A stretch of DNA of 9,334 bases, taken from SZUA-442 sp051011415 (GTDB lineage Bacteria > Actinomycetota > Acidimicrobiia > Spongiisociales > UBA5794). The position numbers were made by a program, and so were the translations under genes. The notes beneath the pieces were generated by a model. It was not told where the DNA came from and did no database searches. It saw only the letters and a program-made list of their open reading frames with translations. Of this stretch, positions 1 through 6,350 are shown one piece after another (the first letter of the stretch is position 1; every line of letters starts with the position of its first letter). The stretch spans positions 1 through 9,334 of the forward strand of contig JBPCTY010000022.1 of NCBI GenBank assembly GCA_051011415.1, written 5' to 3'.

Positions 1-811
1 CCGCTTCGGCGACGATTGACAGTGCGATTTCGCCCGGATTCGAGGCCCCGATTGGGAGCCCGGCAGGTCCGTGGATCCGTGTATCCCACGACGCGCCTCG
101 GTAGGCGAGCCACTCTCGGCGCAGCTCTTGCATGTCCTGGGAACCGACAGACCCGATGTAGCCGGCGCGGGAACTGACGGCTGCCTGAAGTGATCGTCCT
201 GACATCTCAACATCGTGTCCCATCACCACAACGGCGTCCAACGGTGCAAGGGTCGGTGCGATGCCTCCGGCTTCACCCGGTCCGGCGGCCGCGATCGGTT
301 CCCAACCGACGAGTGCGAACCCATCGGCCAGTGCCGCTGCAATTGGGCCACCTCCGACGATCAAAGCTCTTGGTGTTGGGACAAAGGTGCACACAAGCCA
401 CTCTTCATCGTCAATGGAGGAGGTGTCCGGGTGCGTTTCGAATCCGTCAATTGCGCTGTCCGTAACGTGAAATGCGAACTCAACGGGTTCCCTGTCGGCC
501 AGAGAAGTCCACACGGATTCGGGAACAGCGCTCCCTGGGATGATGCCGATGCGGAGATCGGCTCCCTCGGTCAGCCCTCCGATGATTGCCTCTGCCGGGC
601 CGACATGAATGTCGACCACACCGCCGGAGTCTCCGACAGCGGCAACGGATTGTGTGATGGCGTCGTTGATTGCCCCGTTGAGGAGCGAGCCGATGCGCCC
701 GCCGCCCGGAGTGAGTGCCACGGCTTCGGTGTCGGACCCCACGAGCCACGCCACATGAACATCCGTGTCAGCTCGGATACACGCAAGAACGCTGAGGGCA
801 ACGTCATACAT
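1..811 (-). CDS. XdhC/CoxI-family molybdoenzyme maturation protein (C-terminus cut by window edge)
   Basis: The reading frame starts at ATG 811-809, seven bases after a GAGG Shine-Dalgarno, and stays open to base 1 (270 residues visible). The N-terminal half (about 1-115) resembles the XdhC_CoxI domain. Residues 148-270 are the XdhC Rossmann-type domain: a glycine-rich turn (LIVGGGPIAAALADG, 150-164), SRAGYIGSVGS (214-224) and the family signature HGPAGLPIGASNPGEIALSI (247-266). Family members bind the molybdenum cofactor and help sulfurate and insert it into xanthine dehydrogenase or CO dehydrogenase-type enzymes in the cytoplasm. Two oddities: the segment normally reading like GSxSGGCxE is GSLLNGAIND (41-50) with no cysteine, and the usual strand ending in D-P-R after the Rossmann turn is replaced by WEPIAAAGPGEAGG. 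The substrate enzyme is not in the window. Family call is firm; activity is uncertain. It lies 59 bases downstream of the Nudix gene. Confidence 0.85.
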   Translation of the reverse strand, partial: MYDVALSVLACIRADTDVHVAWLVGSDTEAVALTPGGGRIGSLLNGAINDAITQSVAAVGDSGGVVDIHVGPAEAIIGGLTEGADLRIGIIPGSAVPESVWTSLADREPVEFAFHVTDSAIDGFETHPDTSSIDDEEWLVCTFVPTPRALIVGGGPIAAALADGFALVGWEPIAAAGPGEAGGIAPTLAPLDAVVVMGHDVEMSGRSLQAAVSSRAGYIGSVGSQDMQELRREWLAYRGASWDTRIHGPAGLPIGASNPGEIALSIVAEA

Positions 812-870
812 AGGAGAACCTCACAGTCGTTGGGTGTGGGTGAACTGGGTCTGCCGCAAGGCTAGGTGCA

Positions 871-1389
871 TCATGAACCGCCACCGAGGTTGGCGAGAAC
901 TTCGCTGTCGCCGGGGAACGCAAGTTGCGGGAGGGAGTCGAGCGAGAACCATCCGACCTCCTCTGCATCGTCATTTGGCTGGAGGTTCCCGCCCGTGATC
1001 TCGCCCGCAAACCAGATGGCGACGGTCGGCTTTGTGGGGTCCTCGAGATTGGATCCCACGTGAAGAACTTCTTCAATCCGGGCGTCAAGGCCGGTCTCCT
1101 CTTTGAGCTCGCGTGCAGCTGCCGCGCGGACGTCCTCGTCTTCGTTGACAAAGCCAGCGGGAAGAGACCAGTAGCCCGTTCGTGCGACGCCCGGTCCGCG
1201 CCGCACCATCAGTACACGGTTGCCGTCGAGAATCACAACGGCTGCTGCGACCGCTGGATCCCGATACTGAACGAACCCGCATTCGGGGCACTTCGGGCGG
1301 ATGGTGTCATCGATGCTTGTCGGCACCATCGTCGTGCCGCAGTGTGGGCAGAAGCGATAGTCGGCAGGCTGTGTGTGTTCGTGGGCCAC
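871..1389 (-). CDS. Nudix hydrolase with N-terminal zinc ribbon
   Basis: A 172-residue protein. Residues 14-37 form a zinc ribbon with two CxxC pairs (C14/C17 and C34/C37). A Nudix fold follows with a complete Nudix box at 79-101: G79, E85, R93-E94, E97-E98, G100, matching GX5EX7REUXEEXGU. Nudix enzymes cleave nucleoside diphosphates linked to another group, using Mg2+ held by the box glutamates. A zinc ribbon before the Nudix domain is also seen in NudC-like NADH pyrophosphatases, but this protein is shorter and lacks their extra N-terminal domain, so the substrate cannot be assigned; an ADP-ribose or NADH-type dinucleotide is only a guess. The start is GTG at 1389, chosen because MAHEH leads directly into the ribbon; no clear Shine-Dalgarno precedes it. 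The gene follows the membrane-protein gene by 50 bases on the same strand. Confidence 0.93.
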   Translation of the reverse strand: MAHEHTQPADYRFCPHCGTTMVPTSIDDTIRPKCPECGFVQYRDPAVAAAVVILDGNRVLMVRRGPGVARTGYWSLPAGFVNEDEDVRAAAARELKEETGLDARIEEVLHVGSNLEDPTKPTVAIWFAGEITGGNLQPNDDAEEVGWFSLDSLPQLAFPGDSEVLANLGGGS

Positions 1390-1439
1390 GCGAGCAGTGT
1401 GCCATGTGCGGAAGCAATGCGCAGCGGCCCACTAAGGCG

Positions 1440-2117
1440 CTACGAGGCCGTTGCCGCGAGCGGCGATCCGTCGATGTTGGTGTCCGGATCGAAAGGCGAT
1501 GGAAAGCGCATGAACAGAGTGGAGCCGACGAGTGCGATGACTTGGGCGGCAACAAAGAGGAGACCCGATTCGTAGAGCGTGAGGAACGTCAGCGACACGA
1601 TGAGGTTTGGTGTGTGGATGAGGAGCACCTTGCGGAGGTTCCACTCCGGGATGTTGTGGATCGGCGACACGTAGCGGTCCCAGAAGAACTCATGCCACGT
1701 GCCAGTGAACGCTGCGATAGCAATGAAGGAGATCGCGACCACCAGCCAATCCACATCGGTGAGCGATCGGATGACCGACCAGATGGTGACATACAGCAAG
1801 GCTTCGCTCACACCCCAGACCGATCCGAATCCGACACACCACCATCGATGCAATGGCCGGCCATAAGTGCGTGTCCCGATTGGCCACAGGATCCAATACC
1901 CGCCGACGGCGATCGCGAACATCCCAGCTACGAGAACCCACCACACCACCTGGTCGTTGCCCTCCGCCGGAACCTTGCCAACCGTGAAGGCAATGTCGAT
2001 CGGATTCACCGATGCGACGAGTCCGACCACGATGGCGAGTAGCCACCAGCTGACGAACGCGACTCCGGCAATTCGCCACGCTCGGCGAGGGGAGTAGATC
2101 TGTGGCGCGCGCTCCAT
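1440..2117 (-). CDS. Polytopic membrane protein of unknown function
   Basis: A 225-residue protein with about six hydrophobic helices (roughly 16-36, 57-79, 94-114, 122-141, 164-181, 183-204) and no signal peptide. The first turn is basic (SPRRAWR, 9-15), which predicts a cytoplasmic N-terminus. Polar residues inside or beside helices include S104-E105 in helix 3 and a WHEFFWDRYVSP segment (141-152) between helices 4 and 5, which could be a functional site. I do not recognise the family. The C-terminal 20 residues are polar. The ATG at 2117 is preceded by AGGGT nine bases upstream. It is the first gene of the minus-strand group and is divergent from the surface-protein operon, so its promoter must lie in 2118-2200 or it may be nearly leaderless. 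The gene itself is confident; function is unknown. Confidence 0.8.
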   Translation of the reverse strand: MERAPQIYSPRRAWRIAGVAFVSWWLLAIVVGLVASVNPIDIAFTVGKVPAEGNDQVVWWVLVAGMFAIAVGGYWILWPIGTRTYGRPLHRWWCVGFGSVWGVSEALLYVTIWSVIRSLTDVDWLVVAISFIAIAAFTGTWHEFFWDRYVSPIHNIPEWNLRKVLLIHTPNLIVSLTFLTLYESGLLFVAAQVIALVGSTLFMRFPSPFDPDTNIDGSPLAATAS

Positions 2118-2195
2118 GATGAGCGACCCTAGACGTATGCACTCTCTGGAGTCAGGCGAGTGCTCAGGGTCGATGCGAGCTCGCGAAAACCGAGC

Positions 2196-2222
2196 GTTCC
2201 ACTATGTGGAACATCTTTCCAT
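2196..2222. promoter_or_regulatory. Operator-like cluster 1 (GTTCCAC/GTGGAAC half-sites)
   Basis: Three half-sites start at 10-base intervals in alternating orientation: GTTCCAC (2196-2202), GTGGAAC (2206-2212) and a degenerate TTTCCAT (2216-2222), each separated by 3 bases. The first pair is a perfect 7-3-7 palindrome. The cluster ends six bases before the -35 box. It is probably a binding site for a dimeric regulator; the TGGAAC-type palindrome is reminiscent of IclR-family sites, but that is inference. Confidence 0.65.
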
Positions 2223-2227
2223 ACCGT

Positions 2228-2257
2228 TTGACATAGTCCGAAAGGACTAGCTACTGT
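2228..2257 (+). promoter_or_regulatory. Sigma70-like promoter of the surface-protein operon
   Basis: A consensus -35 hexamer TTGACA (2228-2233) is followed after 18 bases by TACTGT (2252-2257), which fits the TAnnnT form of actinobacterial -10 boxes. Transcription would start near 2264, giving a leader of about 50 bases that contains operator-like cluster 2 and a strong Shine-Dalgarno before the GTG at 2313. Confidence 0.6.
2234..2249. promoter_or_regulatory. Palindrome in promoter spacer
   Basis: TAGTCC (2234-2239), GAAA (2240-2243) and GGACTA (2244-2249) form a perfect 6-4-6 inverted repeat lying wholly between the -35 and -10 boxes. A protein bound here would cover the promoter spacer, as MerR-type activators or blocking repressors do. 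The sequence differs from the flanking GTGGAAC sites, so a second regulator is likely. Confidence 0.5.
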
Positions 2258-2270
2258 CCTCGATGGGTAG

Positions 2271-2297
2271 GTGGAACATCGTTCCACTCAGCGGAAC
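2271..2297. promoter_or_regulatory. Operator-like cluster 2 (GTGGAAC/GTTCCAC half-sites)
   Basis: GTGGAAC (2271-2277), GTTCCAC (2281-2287) and GCGGAAC (2291-2297) repeat the cluster 1 pattern: alternating orientation, 3-base gaps, 10-base period. Bases 2271-2287 match 2206-2222 at 15 of 17 positions, exactly 65 bases apart. The cluster sits just past the predicted transcription start, a position typical of repressor sites; with cluster 1 it could support looping across the promoter. Confidence 0.65.
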
Positions 2298-2312
2298 AGA
2301 AGGGAAGGCGTC

Positions 2313-3986
2313 GTGAGACGTAAGAAACTCACAGCACTGCTGGCCTTCGGTTTGCTCGCCGCCATGATGGTGGTAGTAACCGGAGGGTCAGCTAGTGCTG
2401 CTACATATAACGGAGGAGCCAACGCAGGATCTATCTGCGGGTTCTTGCCCGGTGGAGCGGATTTGAATAACAATGCTGGCGCCAATGCCGGTACGGTCAC
2501 TCTGTCGACAGATAAGGACTTCTACGCTCCTGGTGAGACGATTGCCGTCTCCTTCGATCTTGGAAACCTGGTCAATGGCCCTGCGCCCACGAGTGGCAAT
2601 GAGGTCTGGGACCTGTCCTACACGTCGTCTGGTGCTGTCGTTGGTGCCGGTGGCGGAGTCGTCAGTGAAGCGCTCGGAAACGGTGTTGGTAGCGGTGCGG
2701 GTGCATCCTGGGACCCGATTCCGTGGACCTTCAACCTGACAGCGAGTGCGACGCCCGGTGCAGTGACGATCACTACTGGCGGATTTGAAACGTTCGTCGC
2801 TGCCCTCAGCAACACCCTCGATTGTGAGGTTGTTGAAGACGTGACCGCGACGCCAATGGTTATCGACGTTCCGTCGGTCACCGTCAACGTTGTGAACTTC
2901 GGTGGCTCGGTCGACCTGACCTCACCTGCGCCTGCAACGGCACGCGTCGGTGACACAATTGCCATCGATGGTTCCGGTTGGGACGATGGCGGTACGCACA
3001 CCGCTGAGGTCTGTGATGTGACATTGACGTTCTGTGGGGCACCCGCCGCTCAGACGATCTCTGTGACGGGTGGCGTACTGACTGGCTCGGTAACCCTCGG
3101 TCCAGTGTTTGCTTCAGGTGATGCGGTGATCAACGTCACTGAGACGCTGTCATCGGCGCCAGGAGCGACCGCAACTAGCACGTTCTTGTTGCTCGCAGAT
3201 CGATCGATCAGCGCAGCTCCCGCAGCTGGTGGTCCAGGAACAACTGTTGCCATCAACGGTTCTGGCTTTGAACCCGGAGAAGCGGTTGCGGCATCCGGTC
3301 TTCTTTCGGGATTCCCACCGACCTTCGTCGTGGCAGGAACGACCGGAACGGCTGACGGCAGCGGAAACATCTCGCTGTCGCTGACGGTCCCATCGGACAT
3401 GGACACGATCGCCGTGGGCTACGAGGCGGCACCGCCGGTGTTGCCAACGTCGCCGAGCGTGACGACTGGGTTCAGCTTCTCAGCGAACTCGATCACGGCA
3501 CCTGGTTCACTCGAACAGAACATCGTGCTTGAGGTAGAGCCTGGTGATCTAACGATGACCCAGGCCGACTCGACCATCGTGATGACGGATTCAGCGAACC
3601 CTGGAACGAACATCCAACTGGACGGTACGGATCAGTCAGCCGTCGGTGATCTCAACCAGATCTCCGTCGTCGATGCCCGTGGTACGTCTGCAGGATGGAC
3701 GCTGGTTGGTTCGTCGGATGACCTGAACAACGGTGGTGCGAACCCTGGTTCGACACTGCTTGCGAGCACCCTCGAGTGGGTTCCCGCTTGTAGCGCTGTC
3801 GCAGGTGGCTCTGCCGCCGTGACGAGTGGGCCAACTGCCTTCCTCGATTCGTCGACAACGCTCTGCTCCGTCGCAGTTGGTGCTGGCGGTGGCTCTTGGG
3901 ATGCTGACGCATCCTTGTCCATCCCTGTACCAGCGAACACCGAGATCGGGACGTTCACAGCAATCCTGACCCTCACGCTGTCGTAG
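2313..3986 (+). CDS. Secreted WxL-like domain surface protein
   Basis: A 557-residue exported protein. Start chosen at GTG 2313: it follows AGGGAAGG and begins a normal signal peptide (MRRKK, hydrophobic stretch, SASA, cleavage near 29); the longer GTG start at 2271 lies in the operator cluster. Domains: a Cys-paired domain (about 40-190; C42, C171; YAPGETIAV 71-79, NGP 88-90); two Ig/IPT-like domains (about 198-292 with GSGWDDG, 297-392 with GSGFEPGE); and a C-terminal WxL-like domain (about 402-557). That last domain shows DARGTSAGWTL (454-464), a conserved type of first WxL motif, and ends IGTFTAILTLTLS, where Firmicute proteins usually have a second Trp (LTWTL). WxL domains attach non-covalently to peptidoglycan. 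There is no transmembrane helix or sortase signal, so it is released to the wall. It is the first gene of the operon and precedes the DUF916 partner, a pairing that supports the call. Confidence 0.85.
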   Translation: MRRKKLTALLAFGLLAAMMVVVTGGSASAATYNGGANAGSICGFLPGGADLNNNAGANAGTVTLSTDKDFYAPGETIAVSFDLGNLVNGPAPTSGNEVWDLSYTSSGAVVGAGGGVVSEALGNGVGSGAGASWDPIPWTFNLTASATPGAVTITTGGFETFVAALSNTLDCEVVEDVTATPMVIDVPSVTVNVVNFGGSVDLTSPAPATARVGDTIAIDGSGWDDGGTHTAEVCDVTLTFCGAPAAQTISVTGGVLTGSVTLGPVFASGDAVINVTETLSSAPGATATSTFLLLADRSISAAPAAGGPGTTVAINGSGFEPGEAVAASGLLSGFPPTFVVAGTTGTADGSGNISLSLTVPSDMDTIAVGYEAAPPVLPTSPSVTTGFSFSANSITAPGSLEQNIVLEVEPGDLTMTQADSTIVMTDSANPGTNIQLDGTDQSAVGDLNQISVVDARGTSAGWTLVGSSDDLNNGGANPGSTLLASTLEWVPACSAVAGGSAAVTSGPTAFLDSSTTLCSVAVGAGGGSWDADASLSIPVPANTEIGTFTAILTLTLS

Positions 3987-3996
3987 ACAGCGTCTA
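3984..3996 (+). promoter_or_regulatory. Small hairpin at WxL gene stop codon
   Basis: TAGAC (3984-3988), AGC, GTCTA (3992-3996) is a 5-base-pair stem with a 3-base loop that begins with the TAG stop codon. It is the first of three consecutive inverted repeats in this 76-base gap and is weak on its own. Confidence 0.35.
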
Positions 3997-4001
3997 ACTG
4001 A

Positions 4002-4033
4002 TGTGGTGGGAGGGGGTCGCCCCTCCCACCACA
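4002..4033 (+). terminator. Strong 14-bp hairpin (partial terminator or mRNA 3'-end stabiliser)
   Basis: Bases 4002-4015 pair perfectly with 4020-4033 (TGTGGTGGGAGGGG against CCCCTCCCACCACA) around a GTCG loop at 4016-4019. No T-tract follows, as is common for hairpins in GC-rich actinobacteria. Because the next gene is probably in the same transcription unit, this may stop only part of the transcripts or protect a processed WxL mRNA, raising WxL protein over downstream products. Confidence 0.7.
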
Positions 4034-4055
4034 CCAAAGCAACGCCGAGCTTTGG
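4034..4055 (+). promoter_or_regulatory. Hairpin overlapping the Shine-Dalgarno of the DUF916 gene
   Basis: CCAAAGC (4034-4040) pairs perfectly with GCTTTGG (4049-4055) around an 8-base loop. It begins at the base after the 14-bp hairpin ends, so the two could stack. Its last two bases are the first two of the GGAGG ribosome-binding site (4054-4058), four bases before ATG 4063. Folding would partly hide the site and could lower or condition translation. Confidence 0.5.
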
Positions 4056-4062
4056 AGGAACC

Positions 4063-5085
4063 ATGAGAACAATCGCCGTTAGTCAATCAACCGTGGCAAG
4101 AGTCCTTATCTGGATGATCGCCGCAACAATTCTGGCCCTGACCGTCATCACGGCCGCACCGGTTCACGCAGTCGGGAATGGACAGTTCTCCGTCGAACCG
4201 TGGGGAGATCCATCCGACGAAGACTTCACTGAATCCACCCGCAACTACTTCGTCTACTCCGTCCATCCAGGCGAGTCGATCGTCGATTGGGTGTCAATCG
4301 CAAACGACTCTGACGTTCCGCTTCAATTCACGTTGTATGCAGCCGATGCGCACAACCTTGACGCTGACGGTGCGTTCACTCTTCGTCTCATCGATGATGA
4401 AATGAATGATGTGGGAACATGGATACAGATCGATGAACCTGAGGTCCTCGTCGAGCCCGGCACGCGCGTCATTGTGCCGTTTCGTCTCAGCGTTCCTCTC
4501 AATGCGACCCCAGGAGACCACTCAGGCGGCATCGTTGCGCTGAGCCAGGATCTTCGCGCTTCCGAGGGGAACGCAAGCATCGCCGTCCAGTCAGCGATCG
4601 GAGCCAGGATCTACGCTTCGGTCGCAGGCGACACCAAGGCAGAGCTGTCCGTCACCGGACTTGATGTACTCCGTTCGGGCGATGTCGACGGGGCATACGA
4701 CATCACCTATACCGTGACGAACACGGGCAACCTACGTATGTCCCCTCAGACAAGCATCGCGATCACGGGGCTCTTTGGACGCAAGCTCGCTGATATGCCG
4801 AGTGCGAATCTCCGTGACTTGTTGCCCGGTGAGTCAACCACGATCACCGAGGTGTGGCGTGAGCCTCCAGCGTTCGATCGCACGGTGGTCACGGTCACCG
4901 CCGCTCAGGGGACGATCAGCTCTTCAGCAAGCAAAACGACGTGGATTGTCACACCAGCTGCGATGGTGGTCATCGCCACCATTCTTCTTGCACTCGTTGC
5001 GCTTGTGGTTTGGCGTTGGCGTCGTCGCCGGGTTGGTGACTCGACGCCACCTCCCGGCCAGGTCGAGGAATTGGTGGACGCATGA
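4063..5085 (+). CDS. DUF916-type WxL-interacting membrane protein (CscA-like)
   Basis: A 340-residue protein with ATG 4063 after GGAGG. The signal peptide is long, with cleavage near VHA36. Residues 42-165 match the DUF916 peptidoglycan-binding domain: SVEPW near its start, VHPGESIVDWVSIAND (67-82), and the hallmark ATPGDHSGGIVAL (148-160). Residues about 190-290 form a second beta-sandwich (ITYTVTNTGNLRMSP) in the position of DUF3324. One transmembrane helix (297-317) is followed by WRWRRRR and a short acidic tail, so the protein is anchored with its bulk outside. In Firmicutes such proteins bind both peptidoglycan and WxL proteins and are encoded beside them, as here. It is 76 bases downstream of the WxL gene, and its stop overlaps the next start (ATGA, 5082-5085). 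This is the most securely identified member of the locus. Confidence 0.9.
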   Translation: MRTIAVSQSTVARVLIWMIAATILALTVITAAPVHAVGNGQFSVEPWGDPSDEDFTESTRNYFVYSVHPGESIVDWVSIANDSDVPLQFTLYAADAHNLDADGAFTLRLIDDEMNDVGTWIQIDEPEVLVEPGTRVIVPFRLSVPLNATPGDHSGGIVALSQDLRASEGNASIAVQSAIGARIYASVAGDTKAELSVTGLDVLRSGDVDGAYDITYTVTNTGNLRMSPQTSIAITGLFGRKLADMPSANLRDLLPGESTTITEVWREPPAFDRTVVTVTAAQGTISSSASKTTWIVTPAAMVVIATILLALVALVVWRWRRRRVGDSTPPPGQVEELVDA

Positions 5086-6350
5086 GGTTGCTTTTCGTCC
5101 TCTCCGTAGCGGTGTTGGTTGCGGTCGTCGCTACTCCGGCTCTCGGTGTGGACGGGTTTACTTCTGATCCAGGGAATCTGACGCTGACGGCGGTCCCTGC
5201 AGCCGGCGTCGAAGGCGACTCCATCAAGATCGAAGGCGAGGGATGGCCAACGTTGTCGGAAGTAGCGATCCAGACGTGTGGGAATCTTGGACTTCGTGGT
5301 AGTTCAGATTGCGATGTCCAGAACACAACACTGACGGTCACGAACAAGCAGGGTCAACTCGCCACGTTTCACACGGTTACATCACCACCCGTGGACTGCC
5401 CGTGTTCGATCAAGGTTGAGGCGATTGGCCAGATCGAGCAAGGCTATGTGGCGTATGAACTTCAGGGGTATCCCGTTTCTGAACTGGTGCGGCCTCCTGA
5501 TCAGGCGCTGCAGTCGCTTGACGTTGAAGCGAGATTGGTCGGAACCGGACCTTGGACCGCATGGCTCGGTCTGTCTCCTCGGAGGACGCTCGAGCTGACC
5601 CTGACGAACCTCTCGAATGCGCCTGTTTCCAACGCTCCGATCGTCGTCAGAACCGGGCGTGGTGCTGATGCGATGGAGATTGTCGACACGTCGGCGTATC
5701 CGATTCCTGATATTCCGCCAGGGAGAGCAACCGTTGTCGAGATTCCTGTCGACCTGTCGGCGCCAGCGTGGGGTGCCTACTCCGTGCAGGGCGAGGTCGG
5801 CGTGTATCCGAGGCAAGCGGACTTCTCCGCCGAGACCAAGGAATGGCCGATTTTCGGCATCGTTTTGCTTATCGCCCTCCTTCAGTTTCCAATCTTCAAG
5901 GGCAGGAATTGGGCTCGTGCAAGGCTTGCAGACCTCTCGGAAGCCTCGGCACTTTCAGCCTCTTCTCCCGAGGCCTTCGCGGAACAGGAGCCCGAGCTAC
6001 TACCGGCGCCCGTGCAAGTGCCAGCCTCGGCGCCAGACATCGAAGTAGTTCCTGCAGTCGCCGTCGCTGCCGTCGTCTCTGATGAGTCGGAAGTGGTTCC
6101 CATGCCGATACCGATCGCCATCGGCGTTGGGGAGTCGTGGTCAGCACAGATTCCCGTGGAGTTCCAGCCCGTTCCGGCCGGTCAGACCCCAATCGTGACA
6201 GTTTCGTTTGAGAAGTCGGCTGCCGGCGACTCCGCTGCGCCGCGAATCATCGGCATCACGATCGGGGGCGACATTGAGCTGCGTCTGCGTTCCCTTGATG
6301 AGGCCGAGGCGTTGCATGCCGGGCCCGACCTAGAAGCGGAGTTGGCATGA
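5082..6350 (+). CDS. Membrane protein with neocarzinostatin/Ig-like ectodomain and cytoplasmic tail
   Basis: A 422-residue protein. A signal peptide (1-22, ending PALG) precedes an extracellular domain at about 30-115 resembling the neocarzinostatin-like Ig fold: GDSIKIEGEGWP (45-56), C66, C77, C106 and C108 as probable disulfides. A second beta-rich domain (about 145-247; LELTLTNLSNAPVSNAPIVV, 170-189) looks like an adhesin or CARDB-type sandwich. A transmembrane helix (256-272) ends in FKGRNWARARL, which puts the rest inside. The tail has an Ala/Pro/Glu-rich spacer (285-345) and a compact final segment (about 350-405, ending GGDIELRLRSLDEAEA). No known function is assigned. Its overlaps with both neighbours (ATGA at 5082 and 6347) argue that it works with the WxL complex, perhaps linking it to the cytoplasm. 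Domain names are fold-level guesses; export and topology are firmer. Confidence 0.8.
   Translation: MRLLFVLSVAVLVAVVATPALGVDGFTSDPGNLTLTAVPAAGVEGDSIKIEGEGWPTLSEVAIQTCGNLGLRGSSDCDVQNTTLTVTNKQGQLATFHTVTSPPVDCPCSIKVEAIGQIEQGYVAYELQGYPVSELVRPPDQALQSLDVEARLVGTGPWTAWLGLSPRRTLELTLTNLSNAPVSNAPIVVRTGRGADAMEIVDTSAYPIPDIPPGRATVVEIPVDLSAPAWGAYSVQGEVGVYPRQADFSAETKEWPIFGIVLLIALLQFPIFKGRNWARARLADLSEASALSASSPEAFAEQEPELLPAPVQVPASAPDIEVVPAVAVAAVVSDESEVVPMPIPIAIGVGESWSAQIPVEFQPVPAGQTPIVTVSFEKSAAGDSAAPRIIGITIGGDIELRLRSLDEAEALHAGPDLEAELA

Larger units (their letters stand above)
2118..2312. promoter_or_regulatory. Divergent intergenic control region
   Basis: This 195-base gap separates the minus-strand membrane-protein gene from the plus-strand surface-protein operon. 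It contains the rightward promoter, two half-site clusters and a spacer palindrome, each listed separately. Its left part also has a 10-base perfect palindrome GCGAGCTCGC at 2175-2184. No convincing leftward -35/-10 pair was found; the best is a weak TAGGGT-type -10 close to the leftward ATG. Confidence 0.7.

Noticed and set aside
215..865. Plus-strand 216-codon open frame
   Set aside because: It is antisense to the XdhC-family gene, whose conserved signatures are on the minus strand, and has Cys/Arg-rich composition.
1182..2042. Long plus-strand open frame opposite the Nudix and membrane-protein genes
   Set aside because: Its product is Arg/Asp/His-rich low-complexity sequence typical of an antisense shadow in GC-rich DNA; the minus-strand frames have real domains.
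2271..2312. Upstream GTG start for the WxL protein (adds 14 residues)
   Set aside because: It lies inside operator-like cluster 2, has no Shine-Dalgarno, and would place MEHRSTQRNRREG before a normal signal peptide; the GTG at 2313 has AGGGAAGG at good spacing.
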